A DNA stretch of 64,000 bases from DASZUK01 sp963745595 (GTDB lineage Bacteria > Actinomycetota > Acidimicrobiia > Acidimicrobiales > RAAP-2), in NCBI GenBank assembly GCA_963745595.1, contig CAVUYB010000007.1, positions 1-64,000 on the forward strand, written 5' to 3'. Made by a program: the position numbers and the translations under genes. A model generated the notes under the pieces. That model was not told the origin of the DNA, made no database searches, and saw only the letters and a list, made by a program, of their open reading frames with translations. Positions 38,444 to 46,506 of the stretch are shown here, in pieces; position 1 is the first letter of the stretch, and every line of letters starts with the position of its first letter.

Positions 38444-39499
38444 GTGCGAGCAAGCCGGCCGACCGACCAACTCGACGTTCCAGCCGTCGACGCCAGCCCG
38501 GGCCACGTCGACCGCACCTGCGGCCAGCCCTGGCCCCTCGCCGGCCGTCGCCGCCACCTTCAGATCGCCCTCGGGCTCGTCTGGTTGCTCGACGCCGCTT
38601 TGCAGTTCCAGCCCTACATGTTCTCGAAGAGCTTCGTCGTTCACGTCCTCGAACCAGCGGCGACCGGAAACCCGGCGGTGATCGGCCGACCGATGCTCTG
38701 GGCCGACCACTTCATGGTGCACGACATCGGGCCATGGAACGCCCTGTTCGCCACCGTCCAGCTCCTGATCGCCCTCGGCCTGTTCTGGCGGCCGACGGTG
38801 CGAGGCGCCCTGGCCGCCTCGATCGTCTGGTCGATCGGGGTCTGGTGGATCGGCGAAGGCCTGGGCGGAGTGCTCTCGGGCGCGACACCGGTGGCCGGCT
38901 ATCCGGGTGCCGTCATCCTCTATGCCCTCCTGGCCGTCTTGGTCTGGCCGAGCGGGCGACGACCGGTGCGCCGGTCGGTGGCCGAGAGCGGCCCGCTCGG
39001 CCAGCGGGTCGCCGAGCTGCTCTGGGCGGTCCTGTGGGGGAGCTTCGCCTACTTCCAACTACTGCCGGCCAACCGAACCCCCCAGGGCCTTCGCAACATG
39101 GTGACGGCGATGGCGCCCGGCGAACCGGGCTGGATCCGCTCGCTCGACCACGGCCTGGCCGTTGCGCTCGACCACCACGGCTCGGAGCTGTCGGTGCTGG
39201 TGGCGATCGCCTGCATCGTGATCGCCCTCGGCGTCCTGATCCCGGCGGCGGTCCGGCCGGTCGTCGGGCTCGCCGTCGTCGTGGCCCTTGCGGTCTGGGT
39301 AACCCAGGACTTTGGCGACATCTTCACCGGCACCGGGACCGACGTGAACTCGGGTCTTCTCCTGTTCCTGGTGGCCCTCGCCTACTGGCCGATGAAGACA
39401 AACCGAGGACGAAGTTCGCTGATCCAGGACGCAATTTTGATCCAGAGCCCAATGGGGGAACCGCTTGCGAGGGTCGGTACCTCGAACCTCAGTCCTTGA
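38444..39499 (+). CDS. Uncharacterised multi-pass membrane protein, DoxX-like
   Basis: A 351-residue intact protein starting at GTG 38444 with about eight hydrophobic helices. HLQIALGLVWLLDAALQFQP is followed by a loop with Met and His residues (PYMFSKSFV, ADHFMVHDIGPWN), possibly metal- or haem-related. Two halves look similar (the second has RVAELLWAVLWGSFAYFQLL). It resembles DoxX-type proteins only distantly and I cannot assign a function. Its last 11 bases overlap the stop of the convergent Pmp3 gene. Confidence 0.6.
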   Translation: MRASRPTDQLDVPAVDASPGHVDRTCGQPWPLAGRRRHLQIALGLVWLLDAALQFQPYMFSKSFVVHVLEPAATGNPAVIGRPMLWADHFMVHDIGPWNALFATVQLLIALGLFWRPTVRGALAASIVWSIGVWWIGEGLGGVLSGATPVAGYPGAVILYALLAVLVWPSGRRPVRRSVAESGPLGQRVAELLWAVLWGSFAYFQLLPANRTPQGLRNMVTAMAPGEPGWIRSLDHGLAVALDHHGSELSVLVAIACIVIALGVLIPAAVRPVVGLAVVVALAVWVTQDFGDIFTGTGTDVNSGLLLFLVALAYWPMKTNRGRSSLIQDAILIQSPMGEPLARVGTSNLSP

Positions 39500-39650
39500 C
39501 GACCTGGTAGATCCCGTAGATGACTCCAGGGATGTGGCCGCAGAGCTGCAACAGGAAGGCCCACAGCACCTTGAGGCTCGGACCGTCCTCGATCAGCACG
39601 GCCAGCCAGGGGAGGATCAGGCAGAGGAGAACTAGCAGGACCTTTTTCAC
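39489..39650 (-). CDS. YqaE/Pmp3 family small membrane protein
   Basis: A 53-residue protein that is easily missed. It begins VKKVLLVLLCLILPWLAVLI, and the second half reads FLLQLCGHIPGVIYGIYQVV. The two helices with an LPxxAV-type turn and a G-H-I-P-G-V-I-Y-G motif are the Pmp3/YqaE signature. These proteins are induced by salt, cold or membrane stress and affect membrane potential. The GTG at 39650 has GAGAGGGA upstream. It is the last gene of a minus-strand group with GAP, SHOCT and DUF6325 genes. Confidence 0.9.
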   Translation of the reverse strand: MKKVLLVLLCLILPWLAVLIEDGPSLKVLWAFLLQLCGHIPGVIYGIYQVVKD

Positions 39651-39746
39651 GTCGTCCCTCTCTTCGCCGACGGCTGTGCCGGTGTCCTACCCGATCAGGA
39701 GAGGGGCGAACCGCCGTCGCCGCCGACCAGTTGTCCCATCCTCTCG

Positions 39747-40394
39747 TCAGCCACCGACGAGAAGGTAGATGCTCTTTCCCATCAGCCAGAAGCCGAGAAG
39801 GAGCGAGATCACCACGATCGCCTGATCCCGATGGCTGTTGATCCATTGGCGGATGGACTCGAGGCGGCGGTGGGCGGCCTCCGGAGAGAAGGCGGTGTGG
39901 AGCTCGATCGCCAAGAGGGTCGAGGACGCCAGGAGACAGAATCCGACGAGCGCCGCGATCTCGCCCGCATTGGAGACCTGGGCATCGAGCACGGTGACGG
40001 CACCGGCAAAGACCAGGGGCCAGGCCTGGAGGAACACGCCGAGGCCGGCGGCCATCGGGAGTGAGATGCCGTCCAGTCGCGCCATCCACTTCGGCTCGTT
40101 GACCGGCCGACCGATCTTCGTCCGGTGGTGGGCGCCCAAGCCCACCAAGAACACCCCGATCGCCAGCTTGATGGCCAGTCCGGCTGTCGACGGCGCGCTG
40201 TGCGCCTGTACCGGCTTCCCACCGGTGATGGCAACGGCGACGCCGATGATGACGACCAGGGAGAACAGCCAGCCAAGGAGAAACGCCAGACCCCTTCGAA
40301 GCCCGCCGTCGGCGCTGAGGATGAGAATGAAGACGACCAGAGGGAGCGGCTGGAGCGTGATCGACAACGCGATCAGCGCCAGGTCGAGGATCAT
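39747..40394 (-). CDS. GAP-family (Sap-like) membrane protein
   Basis: A 215-residue integral membrane protein. ALIALSITLQPLPLVVFILI corresponds to the family's N-terminal S-x-x-x-P-L-P segment, followed by GLRRGLAFLLGWLFSLVVII and GFWLMGKSIYLLVGG at the end. Six helices are expected. Paralogous in fold to the protein at 25278 but clearly diverged. The gene lies between SHOCT and Pmp3 genes in the putative LuxR regulon; substrate unknown. Confidence 0.8.
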   Translation of the reverse strand: MILDLALIALSITLQPLPLVVFILILSADGGLRRGLAFLLGWLFSLVVIIGVAVAITGGKPVQAHSAPSTAGLAIKLAIGVFLVGLGAHHRTKIGRPVNEPKWMARLDGISLPMAAGLGVFLQAWPLVFAGAVTVLDAQVSNAGEIAALVGFCLLASSTLLAIELHTAFSPEAAHRRLESIRQWINSHRDQAIVVISLLLGFWLMGKSIYLLVGG

Positions 40395-40412
40395 GCGATC
40401 TCGATGTACGGC

Positions 40413-40682
40413 CTAGGCGAGGGTGGCCGCTTTTAGCGACGCGAACTCCTCGTCGGTCAACACACCCTTGTCCTTCAACGCCGACAGTTCCGTGAGCCTC
40501 TGGATCGGATCGGACGGCGGAGCGGCCGGGGGTGGCACCGGGGCAGCTTGGGGTGGCGGCGGGGCCGCTTGCGGGGCGTTGGCCTGTTGGCGGCGCGCCG
40601 CCCGGCCCCCGACAACCGATGCGGTGCCGGCGACTACCGCCGTACCAACAGCCAGTCGAGCGATCGGTCGTCTTCTGAGCAT
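40413..40682 (-). CDS. SHOCT-domain protein
   Basis: An 89-residue protein. The basic N-terminus and a small-residue hydrophobic stretch (LAVGTAVVAGTASVVGG) are followed by a Pro/Ala-rich linker and a C-terminal SHOCT domain, QRLTELSALKDKGVLTDEEF with A-S-L-K-A at the end. SHOCT domains mediate oligomerisation in stress-related proteins. It lies 17 bp from DUF6325 and 18 bp from GAP, so the group is probably one transcript. A second SHOCT protein is at 49130. Confidence 0.85.
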   Translation of the reverse strand: MLRRRPIARLAVGTAVVAGTASVVGGRAARRQQANAPQAAPPPPQAAPVPPPAAPPSDPIQRLTELSALKDKGVLTDEEFASLKAATLA

Positions 40683-40699
40683 CGGCGTCCTTCTCTCTA

Positions 40700-41122
40700 C
40701 TAAGCGGACGGCGGCAAGGCCGCCATCGCTGACGTGATCAGTTCGTGGGAGATCCGACCGCCCTCGAGCAGAACGCCGTCCGCCTTCCGCAAGGCATCGA
40801 CGAACGGTGCCGCCCAGAGGTCCTCCCAGACCAGCAGGGCCGCTGACGAGTTCGGCTCGAGCGCCATCCCGGCGTGCGCGATGTCCTCTGGACCGATGAG
40901 CCCACCGACCTCGCCGTCGAGTGTTGCGAACCCGCTGGCCGCGTCCAGCTCCGTCGCTTCGACGACGATGACGTCGCCCGCGGCATCCTTGCCGATGAAG
41001 AGGAGATCCAGGATGCGGATGGCGCCACTTTCGACGAGCTTGGCCAGCTCGGGGGCGATCTCACCCGTGAAATGGTTGCCGGGAAACCCGACGACGACGT
41101 ATTCGACCGGTCCGACTGTCAT
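40700..41122 (-). CDS. DUF6325 family protein
   Basis: A protein of about 140 residues starting MTVGPVEYVVVGFPGNHFTG, with SGAIRILDLLFIGKDAAGDV and a C-terminal helix RISHELITSAMAALP. This matches DUF6325 (DUF1269-like) proteins found beside SHOCT and stress genes in actinobacteria. The frame is open to 41182, but ATG 41122 has GGAGG just ahead and begins the homology. The palindrome at 41178-41196 lies 56 bp upstream, in the expected promoter region. Function unknown. Confidence 0.75.
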   Translation of the reverse strand: MTVGPVEYVVVGFPGNHFTGEIAPELAKLVESGAIRILDLLFIGKDAAGDVIVVEATELDAASGFATLDGEVGGLIGPEDIAHAGMALEPNSSAALLVWEDLWAAPFVDALRKADGVLLEGGRISHELITSAMAALPPSA

Positions 41123-41177
41123 GGGGCCTCCACGCTCGAGTGAAGATTCCATCATGGACGCCTCCAAACTCCGGGCC

Positions 41178-41196
41178 ATCACCCACTCGGGGTGAT
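41178..41196. promoter_or_regulatory. 19-bp palindrome, copy 1 (upstream of DUF6325 operon)
   Basis: ATCACCC-ACTCG-GGGTGAT, perfect 7-bp arms with a 5-bp spacer. It lies between the DUF2252 stop and the DUF6325 start, in the position of a promoter for the minus-strand DUF6325-SHOCT-GAP-Pmp3 group. The same palindrome occurs upstream of the LuxR gene and of the PLDc_N-SHOCT gene. Confidence 0.8.
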
Positions 41197-41205
41197 TGCC
41201 GTCGA

Positions 41206-42669
41206 TCAGAGGCCGAACCGGGCGGAGACCCGCCCCTCGGCCACCGCCGCCTTCAGCGCGTCGTAGTCCTTCTCGTTCTGGTCGGCGTACGATTCGGCGA
41301 AGGACGTGATCGCGTTGTCGAAGGCTTTCCCGCCGCCGAGGTACGCGTCGATGGCGACGCGGTCACCCGACCGGGCATGGGCCCGAGCCAACGTCCAACC
41401 GCACAGCTGGCCGTAGAGCGCCATTCCCTCGGGAACCATCACGTCCGTGTCGACCGATCCCTTCCAGTCGCGCAGTTGGCGAACATAGAAGTCCCGGGTG
41501 ACGCCGTCGAGTCCCACGACCTTTTCCCATCCGAGGAAGATGTCGCTCGAAGCCTGCATCAGGTGTTGGCCGGCGACAACTCGCGCCCCTTGGTTGGCAT
41601 AGCGGCTCTTACCGACGAACCGAGCCAATACGGACTCCTGGGCTTCCTTGGCCTGGAGCAGCAGCGGTTCTTGGCCGTTGCTGCCGAGCAGGAGCAGGAT
41701 CCAGGCCCTGGTCCCGACGCTTCCGACGCCGACCACCTTTCTCGCCAGGTGGACGAACCGGAACTGCCGCAAGAGGTGCTGGCGGTCCGTCTGTAGCGTT
41801 TTCCGGTAGTTGCGGAGCAGGGTTTGAAAGGACTCGGTGAACCGCTCACTTTGATCGTCGGGCAACAGCTCTTCAATGGGAACGATCAAGGGCGGATCAC
41901 TGATGATGCGCGGTTCGCCGTCGACTGTGTGGGTCAGCTTGCTCAGGGCCTGCATGCTGTCCCGGGTCTTGGCCTTGGCCAACATCTTCTGCGTACGGGC
42001 GTCGGCGGACGTCATCGTCTTGTCGGTCCGCTTGCCGTCGACCAGCTTGAGCTGCTTACGCATCTCCACCATCACTTCGTCCACGTCGAGTCGGGCGTAC
42101 CAAACGGCGAGATCGGTCATCGTTGCCAGCTTGGCCATCTCGTTCCGATAGGCCTGCACCGATGCGAGCACGACCTTCGTTCGTTCCTTGTCGCTGAACC
42201 CTCGCTCGCGGCCGGCGACCGCCAGGCTCGCCGCGAGGCGCTTCACGTCCCACTCCCATGGGCCGGGCAAGGTCTCGTCGAAGTCGTTCACGTCGAACAC
42301 CAGCGTCCGCTCCGCCGAGGCGAACACCCCGAAGTTGCTCATGTGCGCATCGCCGCAGGCCTGGACGTTCAGCCCCGAGCGGGGTCCATTGGCGAGGTCG
42401 GATGCCATGATCAGTGCGGCACCTCGGTAGAAGGTGAAGGGGGACACCAGCATCCGGCCGTAGCGAATCGGAACCAACTCGGGAACCCGTGACACGGCCT
42501 GCTCTTGGAGGAGCGCCACCGGGTCCCGGCGATCAGCGGGACGTTCCCAGGCGCCCTGTGTGGCCCTGGGCGCCGTCGTTCGCGCCGCCTTGCCCAGTTC
42601 GACTCGCTCGCGTGAGGTCAGGTAGACGGGTGTCGCGGCGGCCGTCTTCGGTGGAGTGATGCCGTTCAC
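41206..42669 (-). CDS. DUF2252 family protein
   Basis: A 487-residue protein of the DUF2252 family, which has a kinase-like (aminoglycoside phosphotransferase/HipA-related) fold. FYRGAALIMASDLANGPRSG is followed by VQACGDAHMSNFGVFASAE with the conserved GDxHxxNFG, then VFDVNDFDETLPGPWEWDVK with DxNDFD and the DVKR segment. These motifs resemble an atypical kinase active site. GTG 42669 has AAGGAA at suitable spacing. It follows the HAD phosphatase by 100 bp in the minus-strand set. Role unknown. Confidence 0.85.
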   Translation of the reverse strand: MNGITPPKTAAATPVYLTSRERVELGKAARTTAPRATQGAWERPADRRDPVALLQEQAVSRVPELVPIRYGRMLVSPFTFYRGAALIMASDLANGPRSGLNVQACGDAHMSNFGVFASAERTLVFDVNDFDETLPGPWEWDVKRLAASLAVAGRERGFSDKERTKVVLASVQAYRNEMAKLATMTDLAVWYARLDVDEVMVEMRKQLKLVDGKRTDKTMTSADARTQKMLAKAKTRDSMQALSKLTHTVDGEPRIISDPPLIVPIEELLPDDQSERFTESFQTLLRNYRKTLQTDRQHLLRQFRFVHLARKVVGVGSVGTRAWILLLLGSNGQEPLLLQAKEAQESVLARFVGKSRYANQGARVVAGQHLMQASSDIFLGWEKVVGLDGVTRDFYVRQLRDWKGSVDTDVMVPEGMALYGQLCGWTLARAHARSGDRVAIDAYLGGGKAFDNAITSFAESYADQNEKDYDALKAAVAEGRVSARFGL

Positions 42670-42769
42670 GGTGTGATTTCCTTCCTCGGATTCCTCGTCG
42701 ACTTCAGGTCGATCGTCGACGGTCTCCGATGGTCCTGGGGTGGATGGTGGCCAGAAGATGCGAGCTCCT

Positions 42770-43669
42770 TCACTGCTCGGTACGAGTGCCGGCGAAGACC
42801 GCGGCCCAGTCGGCGGCCATATCGACGACCGTCCAGCCGTTGTCGGCGACGGCGCGAAGCAACTGGTCCGTACCGCTGCCGAGGATCGGGTCCGTGTCGT
42901 AGGCGTACTCCCGTTCGGCATCCGTGTGATGGACGGCGAGTTGCAGGGTCCTGTAGGGACTGGCGGCGGTCCACTGCAACATGGGCAGGTCGCCGTCGGT
43001 GTTCCCGGCCGCCAGGATTGGCCGCTGGCCGACGTGGGTGTGAATGGAGACCGGCTTTTGCGCCCCGTCGTTCAGGATCTGGAGATCCGTCCCCTTCAAG
43101 AGCTCCGGGCCGTGCGCACCCATTCGGAACTCGGTCGTACCGATGCTGCCGATCAGGCGGTGCTTCGGCACGCCATAGACATCGCTGGCCCAGGCGCGCA
43201 TGAAGTCCGCACCGCCGCCCGAGAAGATCCAGCACGAGAACCCGTGGCCATGGAGCAGGCCGAGTAGCTCGAGCATCGGTTGGTACACGGTCGAGGAGTA
43301 CGCCGTCCCGAATCGGGGGTGTCGAGCGGTGGCCATCCAGCGCCGGCAGGCCGCGTCGAACTCGTCGATGGTCACATTCCCGTGGGTCAGCTTCACGAGA
43401 TCGAGGAGGGCGCCGATCCCCCCAGCCTTCAGATCGACCGGGTCGACGGGCCGTCCCATCTCGGCGGCTCGATCCATGGCGAACATCAGCTGGGCGTACA
43501 TCGGGAGCTCGGCCCACAAAGTGCCGTCGTTGTCGAAGACGGCGACACGATCCACCTCGGGCACGAACGAGCTCGATACCTCGTCGGTCACCGCGGTGAC
43601 GAAGTCCGTGATGGCCCGCTTGGCCGGCGTCGCCCGCCAGCTCGGGAGTGGATCGATGGACTTTGTCAT
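42770..43669 (-). CDS. HAD-superfamily phosphatase (SerB-like)
   Basis: A 299-residue phosphatase with motif I VAVFDNDGTLW (Asp46 and Asp48), a helical cap, motif II SCWIFSGGGADFM, and motif III/IV with LLKGTDLQILNDGAQKP and ILAAGNTDGDLPML. Related to phosphoserine-phosphatase-type HAD enzymes, but the physiological substrate is unknown. It sits 20 bp downstream of the arylsulfatase, suggesting joint expression. Confidence 0.85.
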   Translation of the reverse strand: MTKSIDPLPSWRATPAKRAITDFVTAVTDEVSSSFVPEVDRVAVFDNDGTLWAELPMYAQLMFAMDRAAEMGRPVDPVDLKAGGIGALLDLVKLTHGNVTIDEFDAACRRWMATARHPRFGTAYSSTVYQPMLELLGLLHGHGFSCWIFSGGGADFMRAWASDVYGVPKHRLIGSIGTTEFRMGAHGPELLKGTDLQILNDGAQKPVSIHTHVGQRPILAAGNTDGDLPMLQWTAASPYRTLQLAVHHTDAEREYAYDTDPILGSGTDQLLRAVADNGWTVVDMAADWAAVFAGTRTEQ

Positions 43670-43689
43670 GGTCGCCGAGTCGATCGCCG

Positions 43690-46044
43690 CTACTGGATGG
43701 CGGTAGCGACCCGCATGCGGTCTTCGGGCGAGATCAGGTGATCGTGGTCGTCGTCGCCGATGTCGAGTCGGACCCAGTTGACTCGCCCGGTGAAGTGACT
43801 GGTGGCGCCGGTGTAGTCCTCGCTCACCGGCGTTCCGGTGTCGCGGCCGACGTCGCAGGTCTCGTCGCCGGAGTAGATCATGGGGACCGTGGCATCGATA
43901 CGACCTTCGCCAACCTTCCCCCCGTCGATGTAGAGGACCGCCGTTCCCCCCTTGGCCAATCCCCCGCCGTCATAGGTGAACTCCATGCGGACCTGATGCG
44001 TGCCGGCCGGAACGTCGTCGGAGGCCTCGGCGTAGAACCGCATGAGCCCGGCCAGGTTGTGGCAGTACTTCGGCTTCCCTTCGTGAAGGTAGAGGCTCCA
44101 GCCCGCGAAGGCACCGCCTTGCGCCACGAGCACTCCGGTGGCACCGCCTTCGGGGACCACGACCTCCGCGGTCACCGAGTGCGACTTGTTCTTCATGTTG
44201 AGGACCGAGTTCTCGCTGAGCCGGATCATGCCGTCGTAGAGGGTCTGCGTCTTCTCCTTGGTCAAGGTCGGTCGGCCGGCGATGTCCGAGTTGAACCGCT
44301 CGATGCGACGGTCGTCGAGGGGGAGGACGTTGTACTTGACGGCCTCGATCATCCAGAGCCGCTGGAGGTCCCGCAGTTTCTCCGGGTGCTCGGCCGCGAG
44401 ATCGCGGGCCTGAGACCAGTCGACGGACGTGTCGTAGAGCTCCCAGACGTCCTCGTCGAGGGGCGGCAGCTCGGCGCCGAAGTCCCAGGGCACGCTGTGC
44501 CGGGTGACGGCCGTCCAGCCCTTGTGGTAGATGCCTCGGTTGCAGGCGACCTCGAAGTACTGGGTTTCGCGCGCCTCGGCGGCGTCGGGCTGATCGAAGG
44601 CATAGGCCATGGAGACGCCGTGGTACGGCATCTGCTGGATGCCGTTCACGAAGGTCGGCTCGGGCAGGCCGGCGACCTGGAGGACCGTGGCGGCCACGTC
44701 GATGATGTGATGGAACTGGTTGCGCTGTTCGCCTTTGGCCTCGAACCCACCGGGCCAGTGCACGATCGTCCCGTTCCGGGTCCCGCCGAAGTGGGAGGCA
44801 ACCTGCTTGGTCCACTGGTACGGCGTGTTCATGGCCAGGGCCCAACCCACCGCGTAGTGGTTGTAGGCCGCAGGGCTCCCGAACTTGTCGATGCGTTCGG
44901 CCATGAACTCGGTGGTCTCGAACGCCGCGGCCCCGTTGAGCGAGATGATCTCGTTGAACGTGCCGTTGGGCGTCCCCTCGGCACTCGCACCGTTGTCACC
45001 GATGATGAGGTAGATCAGGGTGTTGTCGAGCTCGCCCAGCTCTTCGAGCGTGTCGAGGACCCTACCGATCTCGTGGTCCGTGTGCTCCATGAAGCCGGCG
45101 TAGACCTCCATCTGTCGGCTGAGGACGGGCTTCAGGTCGTCGGCGACGTCTTCCCAGGCTTGGATCTCCGCCGGTCGTGGCGTGAGCTCGGTGTCGGGGG
45201 GCACGACACCCAAGGCCTTTTGCCGGTCCAGCGTCTGCTGGCGGAGAACGTCCCACCCAGCGTCGAACGCCCCTCGGTATTTGTCGCTCCATTCAGGAGC
45301 CACGTGGTGCGGAGCATGCGTGGCCCCGGGGGCGTAGTACATGAAGAAGGGCTTGTTCGGCATCAGGGCCTTCTGCTGACGAACCCACTTGACCGCGTGG
45401 TCGGTCATGTCCTCGGTGAAGTGGTAGCCCTCTTCGGGGGTCTTGGCGGGCTCGACCGGAGTGATCCCGTTGTACAGCGCCGGGTACCACTGGTTCGACT
45501 CTGCGCCCACGAAGCCGTAGAAGTGCTCGAAACCGCTTCCCGTCGGCCAATGAGTGAATGGCCCCATCGGGCTCGTCTCCCACACCGGAACCTCGTGGCA
45601 CTTTCCGAACTGTGCCGTGCTGTACCCGTTGAGCCGCATCGTCTCCGCCAGCGGAGCGGCGGTATCGGGCCGCACCGAGCTGTACCCGGGGGCGGACGTG
45701 GCGATCTCGGTGATGCCGCCCATGCCCACGGCATGGTGGTTACGCCCCGTAAGGAGGGCCTGGCGCGTCGGCGAGCAGAGCGCCGTCGTGTGGAAACGGT
45801 TGAACCGAAGCCCGTTGGCCGCGAGCCGTTCGGCGTTCGGGGTGTTGCAGGGTCCGCCGAAGGCCGAGGCCGAACCGAACCCCGCGTCGTCGATCATCAT
45901 GATCAGGACGTTGGGCACACCCTCGGGCGGCCGCACCGGCTCGATCGGCTCGAACACGGTGTCCGGGTCCTTGGCGTCGTAGGTCGTCAGGCCGACGTGC
46001 GTCCGGTGCGGGATCGGCAAGTTGGTGCGCGCTACGTCAACCAT
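43690..46044 (-). CDS. Arylsulfatase
   Basis: A 784-residue alkaline-phosphatase-fold sulfatase. Metal-binding Asp residues are in VLIMMIDDAGFGS (52-53). The formylglycine motif is CSPTRQALLTGR with Cys90 (C-x-P-x-R), and GKCHEVPVWE and IGDNGASAEGTPNG carry further metal ligands. A C-terminal beta-sandwich domain (from ~residue 600, SHSVTAEVVVPEGGATGVLV) extends the enzyme. No signal peptide is visible. Activation needs a formylglycine-generating enzyme, not found in this window. It lies 10 bp behind the small 82-residue gene. Confidence 0.9.
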   Translation of the reverse strand: MVDVARTNLPIPHRTHVGLTTYDAKDPDTVFEPIEPVRPPEGVPNVLIMMIDDAGFGSASAFGGPCNTPNAERLAANGLRFNRFHTTALCSPTRQALLTGRNHHAVGMGGITEIATSAPGYSSVRPDTAAPLAETMRLNGYSTAQFGKCHEVPVWETSPMGPFTHWPTGSGFEHFYGFVGAESNQWYPALYNGITPVEPAKTPEEGYHFTEDMTDHAVKWVRQQKALMPNKPFFMYYAPGATHAPHHVAPEWSDKYRGAFDAGWDVLRQQTLDRQKALGVVPPDTELTPRPAEIQAWEDVADDLKPVLSRQMEVYAGFMEHTDHEIGRVLDTLEELGELDNTLIYLIIGDNGASAEGTPNGTFNEIISLNGAAAFETTEFMAERIDKFGSPAAYNHYAVGWALAMNTPYQWTKQVASHFGGTRNGTIVHWPGGFEAKGEQRNQFHHIIDVAATVLQVAGLPEPTFVNGIQQMPYHGVSMAYAFDQPDAAEARETQYFEVACNRGIYHKGWTAVTRHSVPWDFGAELPPLDEDVWELYDTSVDWSQARDLAAEHPEKLRDLQRLWMIEAVKYNVLPLDDRRIERFNSDIAGRPTLTKEKTQTLYDGMIRLSENSVLNMKNKSHSVTAEVVVPEGGATGVLVAQGGAFAGWSLYLHEGKPKYCHNLAGLMRFYAEASDDVPAGTHQVRMEFTYDGGGLAKGGTAVLYIDGGKVGEGRIDATVPMIYSGDETCDVGRDTGTPVSEDYTGATSHFTGRVNWVRLDIGDDDHDHLISPEDRMRVATAIQ

Positions 46045-46054
46045 CGTCGTCTCC

Positions 46055-46303
46055 TCATGTCGCGTCCCGATCGACCACTGGGAACCCGATTTCGAAAGAG
46101 TCGATGAGCTTCACCGACTTCAGCCCGATGTTCAGATCTCGGAGGGTGACCAGGACGCTGAGTAGCCGGGTCTGGTCAGGCACCCATCCGACGAGGCGCG
46201 TGACACCCTGCGATTCCTCACTCACCTCGAACCCGACCATCGCCACGACGACCGCGGGACTGAGCTTTCCCTTCACGACGATCTCGAACCTCTCGGCGCT
46301 CAA
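46055..46303 (-). CDS. Small hypothetical protein (beta-alpha-beta) beside LuxR regulator
   Basis: About 82 residues from a TTG at 46303: ERFEIVVKGKLSPAVVVAMV, then VTRLVGWVPDQTRLLSVLVT and a final beta strand. The pattern R-x-E-I-x-V-K-G-x-L-S-P recurs, as far as I recall, in small proteins next to MalT-like LuxR regulators in actinobacteria. The frame is open to 46453, but the upstream part is arginine/serine-rich and unlike protein. The start is uncertain (TTG 46303 or a codon upstream). Probably first gene of the sulfatase transcript. Confidence 0.55.
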   Translation of the reverse strand: MSAERFEIVVKGKLSPAVVVAMVGFEVSEESQGVTRLVGWVPDQTRLLSVLVTLRDLNIGLKSVKLIDSFEIGFPVVDRDAT

Positions 46304-46448
46304 CGGGGTCTCGTTCCCGATCGACGGCCCGGCCGAGCGATCCTGGTGTGACGGTCGGCTGCCTGGCCCGTGCTGCCGCGAGCACAGGCGCCGTATGTGC
46401 GGCTTGGGGCCCACACCATCCGTTGTACGCCGGAGCCCCTCCGGCCTC

Positions 46449-46467
46449 GTCACCCCGAACGGGTGAT
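46449..46467. promoter_or_regulatory. 19-bp palindrome, copy 2 (between LuxR gene and sulfatase set)
   Basis: GTCACCC-CGAAC-GGGTGAT; six of seven arm positions pair, and the site matches copies 1 and 3. It lies 40 bp upstream of the LuxR start and about 145 bp upstream of the divergent small gene, so it could serve both directions, including autoregulation. Confidence 0.75.
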
Positions 46468-46506
46468 TGGTGCGACAATGGTCGTTTCGACGGAAGCGAG
46501 CCGCAG

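Noticed and set aside
43648..46107. Very long plus-strand open frame (about 819 codons) opposite the arylsulfatase
   Set aside because: It mirrors the arylsulfatase codon by codon; the translated sequence has no domain and is typical of an antisense frame in GC-rich DNA, while the minus strand encodes a complete sulfatase with active-site motif.
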